A stretch of DNA of 64,000 nt, taken from Archivesica marissinica (taxonomy: Eukaryota > Mollusca > Bivalvia > Venerida > Vesicomyidae). This document shows, piece after piece, positions 1-13,300 of the stretch. The position numbers and the translations under genes were made by a program. How positions within the stretch are numbered: position 1 is the first letter of the stretch; each line of letters starts with the position of its first letter. The stretch lies in contig CM026390.1 of the NCBI GenBank assembly GCA_014843695.1, forward strand, positions 98,691,823-98,755,822, read 5' to 3'. The notes beneath the pieces are model-generated. The model did no database searches, was not told the DNA's origin, and saw only the letters and a list, made by a program, of their open reading frames with translations.

Positions 1-436
1 TAGAAATATCACAACATTTACATCATATTCTAACACGACCCAGCTAATAACATACATACTTGTAGAGTAAAATCTACCTCAGGGTTATTCTGCGATATAC
101 CTACCTTGAACTATGCTGCGCGCGCACCGTGTTTTGGCTATTCCATTTATATAATGCGTGTAAAGTTTTATGAATGAAAGTCACGTGATGTTTGTAAATA
201 ATACCGTGGGAATTCGCGGAAGTGAGCTATTTTTAGAATCAGATAATCTCTTGTCCGTCTTGTTTTTCTGTTAAGTAATGTTTCAGTTAATATTCTGTAC
301 AGTTTTAAGTGACAAAATAAATAAAATTATTGATCAGTTACAACGCGGGAGGAAATTTCGAAAGCTAAATGCACGGCGTTTGAAGAAAATACTCCTTTGA
401 TTCTCTAAAATTATTAGAAGTAAGTCGTCTTAGAAT
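1..436. other. Upstream OGDH intron, no gene seen
   Basis: This stretch lies in the intron before the first OGDH exon of the window. It is AT-rich and I see no exon in it. The motif GGGTTATTCTGCGATATACC near 79-98 recurs at 513-532, so part of a dispersed repeat is present. Confidence 0.5.
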
Positions 437-556
437 CGAAATAATAAGTATCAACTGTGGTATACCTTCGGCCTTCGTGATATATTTCTACGCATAAGAA
501 CTTCAAACTCGGGTTATTCTGCGATATACCACGATTGATACTTATTATTTCTTAAT
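437..556. repeat. Short palindromic element
   Basis: The left end reads GAAATAATAAGTATCAACTG and the right end is its near reverse complement, ending about 553. The centre carries TATACC motifs in both orientations. Part of it recurs once near 79-98. It looks like a small foldback repeat or MITE; no family is recognised. Confidence 0.5.
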
Positions 557-589
557 TATACTTGCTAGTGTGCTTATTGTACACTGGCT

Positions 590-850
590 TCCGTGGCCGA
601 GTGGTTAAGGTCGTTGACTTCAAATTCTTTGCCCCTCACCGCTGCAGGTTCGAATCCCACTGGTGGTGTCAAATTCTTTCAAGTGAGTAAGCTATCCAGC
701 TGGCATGTGGAAGGTCAGTGGTTACATCCGGGTACCTGTCCGTGCATTAAAGACTGCTTGGAGGGGCACCTGGGTTCTTTTTCCACCAATAATATTTGGA
801 GTTGCCATATGACATAAGCTTTTGGTGAGTGGGACTTTAAACCCCAAATA
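590..850 (+). mobile_element. tRNA-derived SINE
   Basis: The head has an RNA polymerase III A-box-like TGGCCGAGTGG at about 594-604 and a B-box-like GGTTCGAATCC at about 647-657, with tRNA-like spacing. The body, with no good open frame, follows up to a TTAA MITE that begins at 851. The tRNA part is too imperfect and too long between the boxes to call a functional tRNA gene. The head resembles that of the SINE at 33520-33716. Confidence 0.65.
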
Positions 851-1092
851 TTAACCCTTTCAACACCACAGACCTCTAAATAGGCTAACAAAAAGTGTAG
901 ATCCAGATGAGCCGGCTCGTGACGAGCCGTCTCATCAGGATCTGCACTTTTTGCCAGTAAAATTGCTATTTTTAGAGAAAAATTACCCATTTTGATAAAT
1001 GAACTGTTCCAAATGTAATTTTCTTATTAATTTATTGGTCTAAAAATATGATGCACCAGTCCATGTCAGTTACTTGGTGTTGAATGGGTTAA
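851..1092 (+). mobile_element. TTAA-flanked MITE, family A, copy 1
   Basis: Inverted ends read TTAACCCTTTCAACACCA at the left and TTGGTGTTGAATGGGTTAA at the right, so the presumed target duplication is TTAA. Inside is an imperfect hairpin around AGATCCAGATGAGC and its complement. There is no transposase frame. A close copy in the same orientation lies at 11032-11276, which supports mobility. TTAA targets fit piggyBac- or Kolobok-type transposases; which one is inference. Confidence 0.75.
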
Positions 1093-1150
1093 AAACGAAC
1101 ATATTTATTGTACAATGAAGTTCTTTACTTTTATCATATTTGTCTTACAG

Positions 1151-1329
1151 GGTTTGAGTTGGGCTATGCGCTAACCAATCCCAATTCCCTGGTGTTGTGG
1201 GAGGCCCAATTTGGAGACTTTGCCAACACTGCCCAGTGTATTATTGACCAGTTCATCAGTAGTGGACAAGCGAAGTGGGTGCGACAGAATGGCATTGTGT
1301 TGCTGCTTCCTCACGGATATGAGGGCATG
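1151..1329 (+). CDS. OGDH: OGDH exon (first in window)
   Basis: The exon follows the acceptor TGTCTTACAG and ends before donor GTATAA. Its first two bases complete a Gly codon begun in the upstream exon, giving [20 protein letters not shown] and continuing to [10 protein letters not shown]. These are conserved residues of the E1 transketolase-like pyrimidine-binding region. It ends in phase 0 after Met, as expected since the next exon starts with GPEHSSA. Confidence 0.93.
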
Positions 1330-4300
1330 GTATAATACTCTTATTGCATCTACTCGAGTTATCTACATTCGCATCAAGCATTTTCTAGTTATATATTTAT
1401 TCTTTAACCCTTTCCTTCATAGAGATTTAAGTTAATATACTATTATATCTCCATACAAACCACAGCCATTTAGCAATCATGCAGTGGATAAGTAGTCGCC
1501 ACATCTATCCCACCTCCATAGATATTACTGAGACTACATGAGATTTAGGTTAATATACTATTATATCTCCATACAAACGACAGCCATTTAGCTATCATGC
1601 AGTGGATAAGTAGTCGCCATATCTATCCCACCTCCATAGATATTACTGGGACTACATAGATATTTAGGTTAATATACTATTATATCTACATACAAACGAC
1701 AGCCATTTAGCTATCAGGCAGTGGATATGTAGTCGCCATATCTATCCCACCGCCATAGATATTACTGGGACTACATAGAGATTTAGGTTAATATACTATT
1801 ATATCTCCATACAAATGACAGCCATTTAGCTATCATGCAGTGGATATGTAGTCGCCATATCTATCCCACCTCCATAGATATTACTGGGACTACATAGAGA
1901 TTTAGGTTAATATACTATTATATCTCCATACAAACGACAGCCATTTAGCTATCAGGCAGTGGATATGTAGTCGCCATATCTATCCCACCTCCATAGATAT
2001 TACTGGGACTACCGGTACATAGAGATTTAGGTTAATATACTATTATATCTCCATACAAACGACAGCCATTTAGCTATCATGCAGTGGATATGTAGTCGCC
2101 ATATCTACCCCACCTCCATAGATATATATTACTGGGACTACATGAGATTCTGGCCTTTTTTATGAACATTGGTTTGGCTATACTACATTGTCAATGTATA
2201 TTGTATTGGTAATGGCGTCAAGAGGTGCTTCTATGAAGGAAAGGGTTAAATGATATATCTTTAAAAGAGGACAGATTTGGAAGTATTTAGGGACACCTCT
2301 TGTTAAATATACTTATGTTGCACAATGATTTGAGGATGTGTGGTATAATGCTAAGTTGTTGAGTGTTCTCGTATCTTGTCAATCAAATTGATCATGGTTA
2401 CAAATCATGTTATCCTAGTCACATTGTGAGAACGGGATATAGGAATGGTCTATGTCCGTCCGTCCTTCCATCCAAAACCAAGTTATGTGGGGAAATTTAA
2501 AATGACTTGGCTTATGCAATATGGAGATAATTATGTAATGTCATTCACTGTTGATAATATCTCTCTCAATGTTTCAACTTCATTCGCTTCTAAGCAATGA
2601 TTTGAAAATATGTACACAATGCATGCATCCTATGTTCACCATATCGAGACAATAGGTAAGTTAAGCTCACACTTTCAACTCAAACGAGTTCAAAATTCGT
2701 GTCCATTCCGAAAGTCTTGAACCGCAGGAGGAAGTTAAAAATGACTTGGCTATCAAACTGATGTGCAGAATGCAGGTTTCAGCGACACGACAGTTCAAAG
2801 TGAATTTTACAATTTGAGTTAAAATTCCTATTTTTCGTGTCCGCTTCATAGCTCTTCAACTGTCGAAGGAATTTTAAAATTGAGTTGGCACAAATGTTAC
2901 CCATATTGAGACAATTTTCATTGCACATGTTTCGGGTTAACCGTTACATTTTTAGAGGTTTGATGTGTCACCGTTTCACTTTCATTTGTATAGTTTATGT
3001 GCATGTTGTAGGAGCTATTGTCATTGGCCACAAGCTGTGTCTACAAACTAGCCTGTTGACTTTGAAGCTGTGTCTACAAACTGTATTGTACTGTAATGTA
3101 GGATGCATGCATTGTGTACATATTTTCAAATCATTGCTTAGAAGCGAATGAAGTTGAAACATTGAGAGAGATATTAGCAACAGTGAATGACATTACATAA
3201 TTATCTCCATATAACTATGTACAGTATTAATATGTCCGGTTGTACTCTTGATCCATTTTAATAAAGGGGCGGGGATACAGCTGTCTCTCAGTCTGACACC
3301 TTTTTAGAAAATAACGGTGAAAGATTTTTGCAGCTTTTGTACTATATGTATTTTTTATACTGTGTAATGTTGAATGTACTGACCCTGTGAACATGTAGTG
3401 ATACGTTGATGATGGGCACTTGTTTCCTTGCAGGGTCCGGAGCACTCCAGTGCCAAATTGGAACGTTTCTTACAGATGAGCAACGATGATCCTGATCATT
3501 TCCCAGTAAGTGTGTGGTGAAAAGTTAGTACATGATAAATATTTTGTGATCTTTTCCATTTCATTTTCTTTCTGTATTGCAAGACACACAGGTCCGTCTG
3601 CAGGTCATATTACAAGGCAGGTCTGTCTGCCGGTCATATTGCAAGACACACAGATCCGTCTGCAGGTCATATTACAAGGGCAGGTCCGTCTGCAGGTCAT
3701 ATTACAAGGCAGGTCTGTCTGCAGGTCATATTACAAGGGCAGGTCTGTCTGCAGGTCATATTACAAGGGCAGGTCTGTCTGCAGGTCATATTACAAGGGC
3801 AGGTCTGTCTGCAGGTCATATTACAAGGGCAGGTCTGTCTGCAGGTCATGTTACAAGGGCAGGTCTGTCTGCAGGTCATATTACAAGGCATGTCCATCTG
3901 CAGGTCAAATTACAAGGCAAGTCTGTCTGCAGGTCAAATTACAAGGCATGTCCATCTGCAGGTCATATTACAGGGCAGGTCTGTCTGCCGGTCATATTAC
4001 AAGGGCAGGTCTGTCTGCAGGTCAAATTACAAGGCATGTCCATCTGCAGGTCAAATTACAAGGGCAGTTCTGTCTGCCGGTCATATTACAAGGGCAGGTC
4101 CATCTGCAGGTCAAATTACAAGGCAAGTGTCTGCAGGTCAAATTACAAGGCATGTCCATCTGCAGGTCATTACAAGGGCAGGTCTGTCTGCCGGTCAAAT
4201 TACAAGGGCAAGTCTGTCTGCCGGTCAAATTACAAGGGCATGTCCATCTGCAGGTCAAATTACAAGGCATGTCCATCTGCAGGTCAAATTACAAGGGCAG

Positions 4301-7300
4301 GTCTGTCTGCAGGTCAAATTACAAGGGCAGGTCTGTCTGCCGGTCAAATTACAAGGGCAAGTCTGTCTGCCGGTCAAATTACAAGGGCATGTCCATCTGC
4401 AGGTCAAATTACAAGGCATGTCCATCTGCAGGTCAAATTACAAGGGCAGGTCTGTCTGCAGGTCAAATTACAAGGCTGGTCAAATTACAAGGCAAGTCCT
4501 TCTGTAGGTCAAATAACAAGGCAGGTAAAATTACAAGACATGTCCTGCAGATCAAATTACAAGGTAGGTCCTTCTGTAGGTCAAATTACAAGGTAGATCC
4601 TTCTGCAGGTCAAATTAAAAAAGGCATGTCCTGCAGGTCAAATTGTTGTTAAAAAGTAACCCAATAATGACTAATGAGAATTTCATGAAAGTCGCATCAA
4701 GCACAGATAGGCTGTATGCAACAATTGTAGTGTAGTTCCAGAGACAAGATCACACTGGGATCAAAGGTCATATCTTGTGTACATTACCACAGGGTAAATG
4801 ATCGAGATAATTTTTATTGTCACACGTACGCATGATGTGTGTGTATCAGTCCGGCTCAAAGATCAATGATGCATGTAGGGGTCAGATGTCTAATACTGTT
4901 TAACAGAAACTTGCCCAGCACTGGAAGAATTTCTCGAAACTATGAGCAAGTGTTCAGCACAATGAAATTATATATGGGCAGCAATAGGGTTTGAACTTCT
5001 ACAGTCATCCTGGCTGTCGGAACATTCGTTGCCATCCCTACTTTTAACTCATTCATGTAACGACAGAAGTTCAATTGTTGATAACTCCTTCATGAATTGA
5101 CAGGTGTTCTATACAGTGGTAACTCCTTCATGAATTGACAGGTGTTATATACACTGGTAACTCCTTCAAGAATTGACAGGTGTTCTATACACTGATAACT
5201 CCTTCATGTATCGACAGGTGTTCTATACACTGATAACTCCTTCATGTATCGACAGGTGTTCTATACACTGATAACTCCTTCATGTATCGACAGGTGTTCT
5301 ATACACTGATAACTCCTTCATGAAACGACAGGTGTTCTATACACTGATAACTCCTTCATGTATCGACAGGTGTTCTATACACTGATAACTCCTTCATGAA
5401 TTGACAGGTGTTATATACACTGGTAACTCCTTCAAGAATTGACAGGTGTTCTATACACTGATAACTCCTTCATGTATCGACAGGTGTTCTATACACTGAT
5501 AACTCCTTCATGTATCGACAGGTGTTCTATACACTGATAACTCCTTCATGTATCGACAGGTGTTCTATACACTGATAACTCCTTCATGTATCGACAGGTG
5601 TTCTATACACTGATAACTCCTTCATGTATCGACAGGTGTTCTATACACTGATAACTCCTTCATGTATCGACAGGTGTTCTATACACTGATAACTCCTTCA
5701 TGTATCGACAGGTGTTCTATACACTGGTAACTCCTTCATGTAACAACTGGTGTATAATACACTGGTAACTCCTTCAGGAATTGACAGGTGTTCTATACAC
5801 TTGTAACTCCTTCATGAACTGACAGGTGTTCTATACACTGGTAACAAAGGAGTGTTTGGTTGCTATGAGTGTTTGGTTGCTATGATACAAGGGTAAGAGG
5901 GAATGTATGTTTATGTTATGTATCATCTAGCTGACTTGTTTAAATGTATTGAATATATTAATAACATTTCAGAAATATGACTATCTTGCATATAACCAGG
6001 TAACATGATTCTTAGCTGCTTTAATAAACATTGTACGAGATTTCCAATCAGTATTACGTTTGGTTTGATCAAAGTACAATGAAGCTCCTAGTATCCCAAG
6101 CCTCTACGAGTCATGACATATTGTTAGAATGTTAGATGTGTTCACATTGCTTGTTTGTGTCTCTAGTACGGTCATTTAGTGCTGTTTTGTGTTTCATGTT
6201 TCAATAGTTATCCCATTCTTGACTTGATTATCTCCCTTCGCAAAGCAGGAGGATTTAGAAATGGTCGCCGTCTGTCCGTCACAAATTTTTGTCTGCTCCA
6301 TAACTATTGAACCACTAGAAGAATTTTTAGATGACTTTCCACAAATGTTAACCATATCGGGACGATGTGCAGAGTGCAGGTTTCAGGTTAACCATATCTG
6401 GGTGATGTGCAGAGTGCAGGTTTCAGGTTAACCATATATGTGCAGGTTTCAGGTTAACCATATCTGTGCAGAGTGCAGGTTTCAGGTTAACCATATCTGT
6501 GTGATGTGCAGAGTGCAGGTTTCAGGTTAACCATATCTGGGTGATGTGCAGAGTGCAGATTTCAGGTTAACCATATCTGTGCAGAGTGCAGGTTTCAGGT
6601 TAACCATATCTGTGCAGAGTGCAGGTTTCAGGTTAACCATATCTGGGTGATGTTCAGGTTAACCATATCTGGGTGATGTGCAGAGTGCAGGTTTCAGGTT
6701 AACCATATCTGGGTGATGTGCAGAGTGCAGGTTTCAGGTTAACCATATCTGGGTGATGTGTAGAGTGCAGGTTTCATGTTAACCATATCTGGGTGATGTG
6801 CAAAGTGCAGGTTTCAGGTTAACCATATCTGTGTGATGTGCAGAGTGCAGGTTTCAGGTTAACCATATCTGGGTGATGTGCAGAGTGCAGGTTTCAGGTT
6901 AACCATATCTGTGTGATGTGCAGAGTGCAGGTTTCAGGTTAACCATATCTGGGCAGGTTTCAGGTTAACCATATCTGGGTGATGTGCAGAGTGCAGGTTT
7001 CAGGTTAACCATATCTGGGCAGGTTTCAGGTTAACCATATCTGGGTGATGTGTAGAGTGCAGGTTTCAGGTTAACCATATCTGGGTGATGTGCAGAGTGC
7101 AGGTTTCAGGTTAACCATATCTGGGTGATGTGTAGAGTGCAGGTTTCATGTTAACCATATCTGGGTGATGTGCAGAGTGCAGGTTTCAGGTTAACCATAT
7201 CTGTGTGATGTGCAGAGTGCAGGTTTCAGGTTAACCATATCTGGGTGATGTGTAGAGTGCAGGTTTCAGGTTAACCATATCTGTGTGATGTGCAGAGTGC

Positions 7301-10300
7301 AGGTTTCAGGTTAGCCATATCTGGGTGATGTGCAGAGTGCAGGTTTCAGGTTAACCATATCAGGGCAGGTTTCAGGTTAACCATATCGGGGCAGGTTTCA
7401 GGTTAACCATATCGGGGCAGGTTTCAGGTTAACCATATTGGGGCAGGTTTCAGGTTAACCATATTGGGGCAGGTTTCAGGTTAACCATATCGGGGCAGGT
7501 TTCAGGTTAACCATATCGGGGCAGGTTTCAGGTTAACCATATCAGGGCAGGTTTCAGGTTAACCATATCGGGGCAGGTTTCAGGTTAACCGTATCGGGGC
7601 AGGTTTCAGGTTAACCGTATCGGGGCAGGTTTCAGCCATGTCAGTTGAAGGTGAATGTTGCACCATAACTCTTGAACTGCCAGAGAAATTTTAAAATGAC
7701 ATGGAGCAAATGTTAACTATAGCGAGAAGATATACAGAAAGCATGTTTCAGCCATGTGTGTTCATGGTTACACTTAGAACTGAGAGTTCAGATTGGTGGT
7801 TATGCGTGTCTATTCTGCTTAAAACAATTTTTTATGGATATCTGATCATAGTTATAAAAGCTGATGTAGCTTGAAATGTTGAGAGATATTAGCAACAGTG
7901 AAGACTTGTGCATTAGATATTCAGAATAATCTTGCTTTTGCATATGCCTGTGTACAGTATTATGGTAATTGTCTCTCATGCTGCACCCTTGTTCCAGTAT
8001 AATGTACACAATACAACTAGTCACTAGTGCTCAACAGTAATGTATACAATACAACAAGTCACTAATGCTCAACAGTAATGTACACAATACAACAAGTCAC
8101 TAATGCTCAACAGTAATGTACACAATACAACAAGTCACTAATGCTCAACAGTAATGTACACAATACAACAAGTCACTAGTGCTCAACAGTAATGTACACA
8201 ATACAACAAGTCAATAGTGCTCAACATGTACACAATACAACAAGTCAATAGTGCTCAACATGTACACAATACAACAAGTCAATAGTGCTCAACATGTACA
8301 CAATACAACAAGTCACTAGTGCTCAACAGTAATGTACACAATACAACAAGTCACTAGTGCTCAACAGTAATGTATACAATACAACAAGTCAATAGTGCTC
8401 AACAGTAATGTACACAATACAACAAGTCAATAGTGCTCAACATGTATACAATACAACAAGTCACTAGTGCTCAACAGTAATGTATACAATACAACAAGTC
8501 ACTAGTGCTCAACTGAAATGTACACAATACAACAAGTCAATAGTGCTCAACGTGTACACAATACAACAAATCACTAGTGCTCAACATGTACACAATACAA
8601 CAAGTCACTAGTGCTCAACAGTAATGTACACAATACAACAAGTCACTAGTGCTCAACATGTACACAATACAACAAGTCACTAATGCTCAACATGTACACA
8701 ATACAACAAGTCACTAATGCTCAACATGTACACAATACAACAAGTCACTAGTGCTCAACAGTAATGTACACAATACAACAAGTCACTAGTGCTCAACATG
8801 TACACAATACAACACGTCACTAATGCTCAACATGTACACAATACAACAAGTCACTAATGCTCAACATGTACACAATACAACAAGTCACTAGTGCTCAACA
8901 GTAATGTACACAATACAACAAGTCACTAGTGCTCAACATGTACACAATACAACAAGTCACTAGTGCTCAACAGTAATGTACACAATACAACAAGTCACTA
9001 CATTGACTATAAAAGCTTACATCAACCACATTAACTATAAATACTTACATCGAATACATTGGCTATATAAGCTTACATTTACCACATTATCTTGGCAAGC
9101 ACATCCAACAATAGTGTATGGCTTTGGCAAGCACATCCAACAATAGTGTATGGCTTTGGCAAGCACATCCAACAATAGTGTATGGCTTTGGCAAGCACAT
9201 CCAACAATAGTGTATGGCTTTTGCAAGCACATCCAACAATACTGTATGGCTTTTGCAAGCACATCCAACAATACTGTATGGCTTTGGCAAGCACATCCAA
9301 CAATACTGTATGGCTTGCCAAGCACATCCAACAATACTGTATGGCTTTGGCAAGCACATCCAACAATACTGTATGGCTTTGGCAAACACATCCAACAATA
9401 GTGTATGGCTTTGGCAAGCACATCCAACAATACTGTATGGCTTTGGCAAGCACTTCCACCAATACTGTATGGCTTTGGCAAGCACATCCAACAATACTGT
9501 ATGGCTTGCCAAGCACATCCAACAATACTGTATGGCTTTGGCAAGCACATCCAACAATACTGTATGGCTTTGGCAAACACATCCAACAATAGTGTATGGC
9601 TTTGCCAAGCACATCCAACAATATTGTATTGTTTTGGCAAACACATCCAACAATATTGTTTTGTTTTGGCAAGCACATCCAACAATATTGTATTGTTTTG
9701 GCAAGCACATCCAACAATATTGTTTTGTTTTGGCAAGCACTTCCACCAATATTGTATTGTTTTGGCAAGCACATCCAACAATAGTGTATGGCTTTGGCAA
9801 GCACATCCAACAATAGTGTATGGCTTTGGCAAGCACATCCAACAATAGTGTATGGCTTTTGCAAGCACATCCAACAATACTGTATGGCTTTGGCAAGCAC
9901 TTCCACCAATATTGTATTGTTTTGGCAAGCACATCCAACAATACTGTATGGCTTTGGCAAGCACATCCACCAATATTGTTTTGTTTTGGCAAGCACATCC
10001 ACCAATATTGTATTGTTTTGGCAAGCACATCCACCAATATTGTATTGTTTTGGCAAGCACATCCAGCAATATTGTATTGTTTTGGCAAGCACATCCAACA
10101 ATATTGTATTGTTTTGGCAAGCACATCCACCAATATTGTATTGTTTTGGCAAGCACATCCAGCAATATTGTATTGTTTTGGCAAGCACATCCAACAATAT
10201 TGTATTGTTTTGGCAAGCACATCCAACAATATTGTATTGTTTTGGCAAGCACATCCAACAATATTGTACAGCTGTGGCAAGCACATGAACACTTGTACAC

Positions 10301-13300
10301 AATTCCAACTTCATCATTCATTTGCTAAGCTGGCAGTGACTAATGTCCCGGGAGCTGATGCAATACCCCCAGCATCAGTGAATCTGGCACAACGTTCAAC
10401 GTTGCATTTATGTGTATCTGGCACAATGTTCAACGTTGCATTTATGTGAATCTGGCACAACGTTGCATTTATGTGCATCTGGCACAACGTTCAACGTTGC
10501 ATTTATGTGTATCTGGCACAACGTTGCATTTATGTGCATCTGGCACAACGTTCAACGTTGCATTTATGTGTATCTGGCACAACGTTGCATTTATGTGCAT
10601 CTGGCACAATGTTCAATGTTGCATTTATGTGAATCTGGCACAATGTTGCATTTATGTGCATCTGGCACAACGTTCCAACGTTGCATTTATGTGGGATGAA
10701 AGCTCAGGACCGCCAAGATAACCTTTTTATAAATTAGGAATTGTAATGAATGGCAAAAAGCTATTTGAATACATGTATTTAATTATATATTAAAATATCA
10801 CCACGAAATTTATCTTGTATGTTAATGTTATTGATGAAATCATCAAAGTGGAGAGAAAAAATTCATTGGATCCGACTGATCGCTTTTGTTCTTTAATTAG
10901 TTTTCATTGAATGTTTCATTGTGACTACTTCCACTTCACATATCTTTATAAAACTCATGGTATTTATGTGCAGAATCAGTCTTGTCTAACCAAGATGGCC
11001 GACCTGTTACAAGAATTAGTTTGCATTTGGTTTAACCCTTTCAACACCACAGACCTCTAAATAGGCTTACAAAAAGTGTAGATCCAGATGAGCCGGCTCG
11101 TGACAAGCCGTCTCATCAGGATCTGCACTTTTTGCCAGTAATGTTACTATTTTTAGACAAAATTACTCATTTTGATAAATGAATGAACTGGTCCAAATGC
11201 AATGTTCTTATTAATTTATTGGTCTAAGAATATCATGCACCAGTCCATGTCAGTTACTTGGTGTTGAATGGGTTAAACATACAATAATATACATAATACA
11301 TAATGCAAAGGATCAAGTAGGAATATAATATCTTTTATTAAACTCTTTCCTTTGGATTAGTTTGCTTTTAACATTGGCTAAGCTGAGAGTAACACCAGAG
11401 TGTAATGAGGCAATAAAATGTCTGTACAATGTAGACGTGCCAACTTTGTATGGGTATTATAAATAGTTTGAATGTTGACCATTGTTGGTGGTATGGGCAC
11501 CATGATATACATACCTCACATGTGGCGGACCACCTCCAAGTCCTCTGTGGTTCAGTCGTGATGTTTCTCAATTTTCCTATGACGGCGACTGGGAGGCACC
11601 AATTAGGCCTTGTTGTAAGGGAAGCTATGTAGTTGCTAACATGACTTACACACTCGTCTTCTACTTCACAAAAGGCTAGCCAAGGCTGGAAGCTGAAAGT
11701 GAAAGGTGAAAAGTACATAACACACAGAATACAACACAGCATACAACACAGCATACAACACAGCATACAGCACAGCATACAGCACACAGCATAACACACA
11801 GCATACAGCACACAGCATACAACACACAGCATACAACACAGTATACAACACAGCATACAACACAGCATACAACATAGCATACAACATTGCATACAACACA
11901 CAGCATACAACACAGCATAACACACAGCATACAACACAGCATACAACACAGCATACAACATAGCATACAACACACAGCATACAACACAACACACAGCATA
12001 CAACACAGCATACAACACAGCATACAACATAGCATACAACACACAGCATACAACACAGCATACAACACAGCATACAACATAGCATAACACACAGCATACA
12101 ACACAGCATACAACACACATCATACAGCACAGCATACAACACAGCATACAACACAGCATACAACACAGCATACAACACACAGCATACAACACAGCATACA
12201 ACATAGCATACAACACACAGCATACAACATAACATACAACACACAGCATACAACATAGCATACAACACAGCATACAACACAGCATACAACACAGCATAAC
12301 ACACAGCATACAACACATCATACAACACAGCATACAACACAGCATATAACACAGCATACAACACAGCATACAACACACAGCATACAACACAGCATAACAC
12401 ACAACATACAACACAGCATACAACACAGCATACAACACAGCATACAACACAGCATACAACACAACATACAGCACACAGCATGCAACACAGCATACAGCAC
12501 AGCATACAACACAGCACACAACACACAGCACAGCATAACACACAGCATAACACACATCATACAGCACTGTATACAACACAGCATACAACATAGCATACAA
12601 CACACAGCATACAGCACAGCATACAACACACAGCATAGCATACAACACACAGCATAGCATACAACACACATCATACAACATAGCATACAACACAGCATAC
12701 AACACAGCATAACACATAGCATACAACACAGCATACAACACACATCATACAACACAGCATACAGCACAGCATAACACACATCATACAACACAGCATAACA
12801 CACAGCATACAACACAGCATACAACACAGCATACAACACAACATACAACACAACATGCAACACAGCATACAACACAGCATACAACACAGCATGCAACACA
12901 GCATACAACACACAGCATACAACATAGCATACAACACAGCATAACACACAGCATAACACACAGCATACAACACAGCATACAACATAGCATACAACACAGC
13001 ATACAACACAGCATAACACACAGCATACAACACACAGCATACAACACACAGCATACAACACACAGCATACAACATAACACACAGCATAACACACAGCATA
13101 GCATACAACACACAGCATACAACACAGCATACAACATAGCATACAACACAGCATAACACATAGCATAACACACAGCATACAACACAGCATAACACACAGC
13201 ATACAACACAGCATACAACACAGCATACAACACAACATACAACACAACATACAACACAGCATACAACACAGCATACAACACAACATACAGCACGCAACAC

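Noticed and set aside
594..676. Functional tRNA gene
   Set aside because: A and B boxes are present, but the cloverleaf is imperfect and the segment continues into a SINE body.
3510..4652. 380-codon + strand frame with Cys/Arg/Ser/Tyr repeats
   Set aside because: Read-through of a 29/30-bp minisatellite; several overlapping frames are equally open.
9035..10321. Three overlapping - strand frames of 401-428 codons
   Set aside because: The 32-bp unit cycles all three frames; the translated 32-residue repeat is the same text in each frame.
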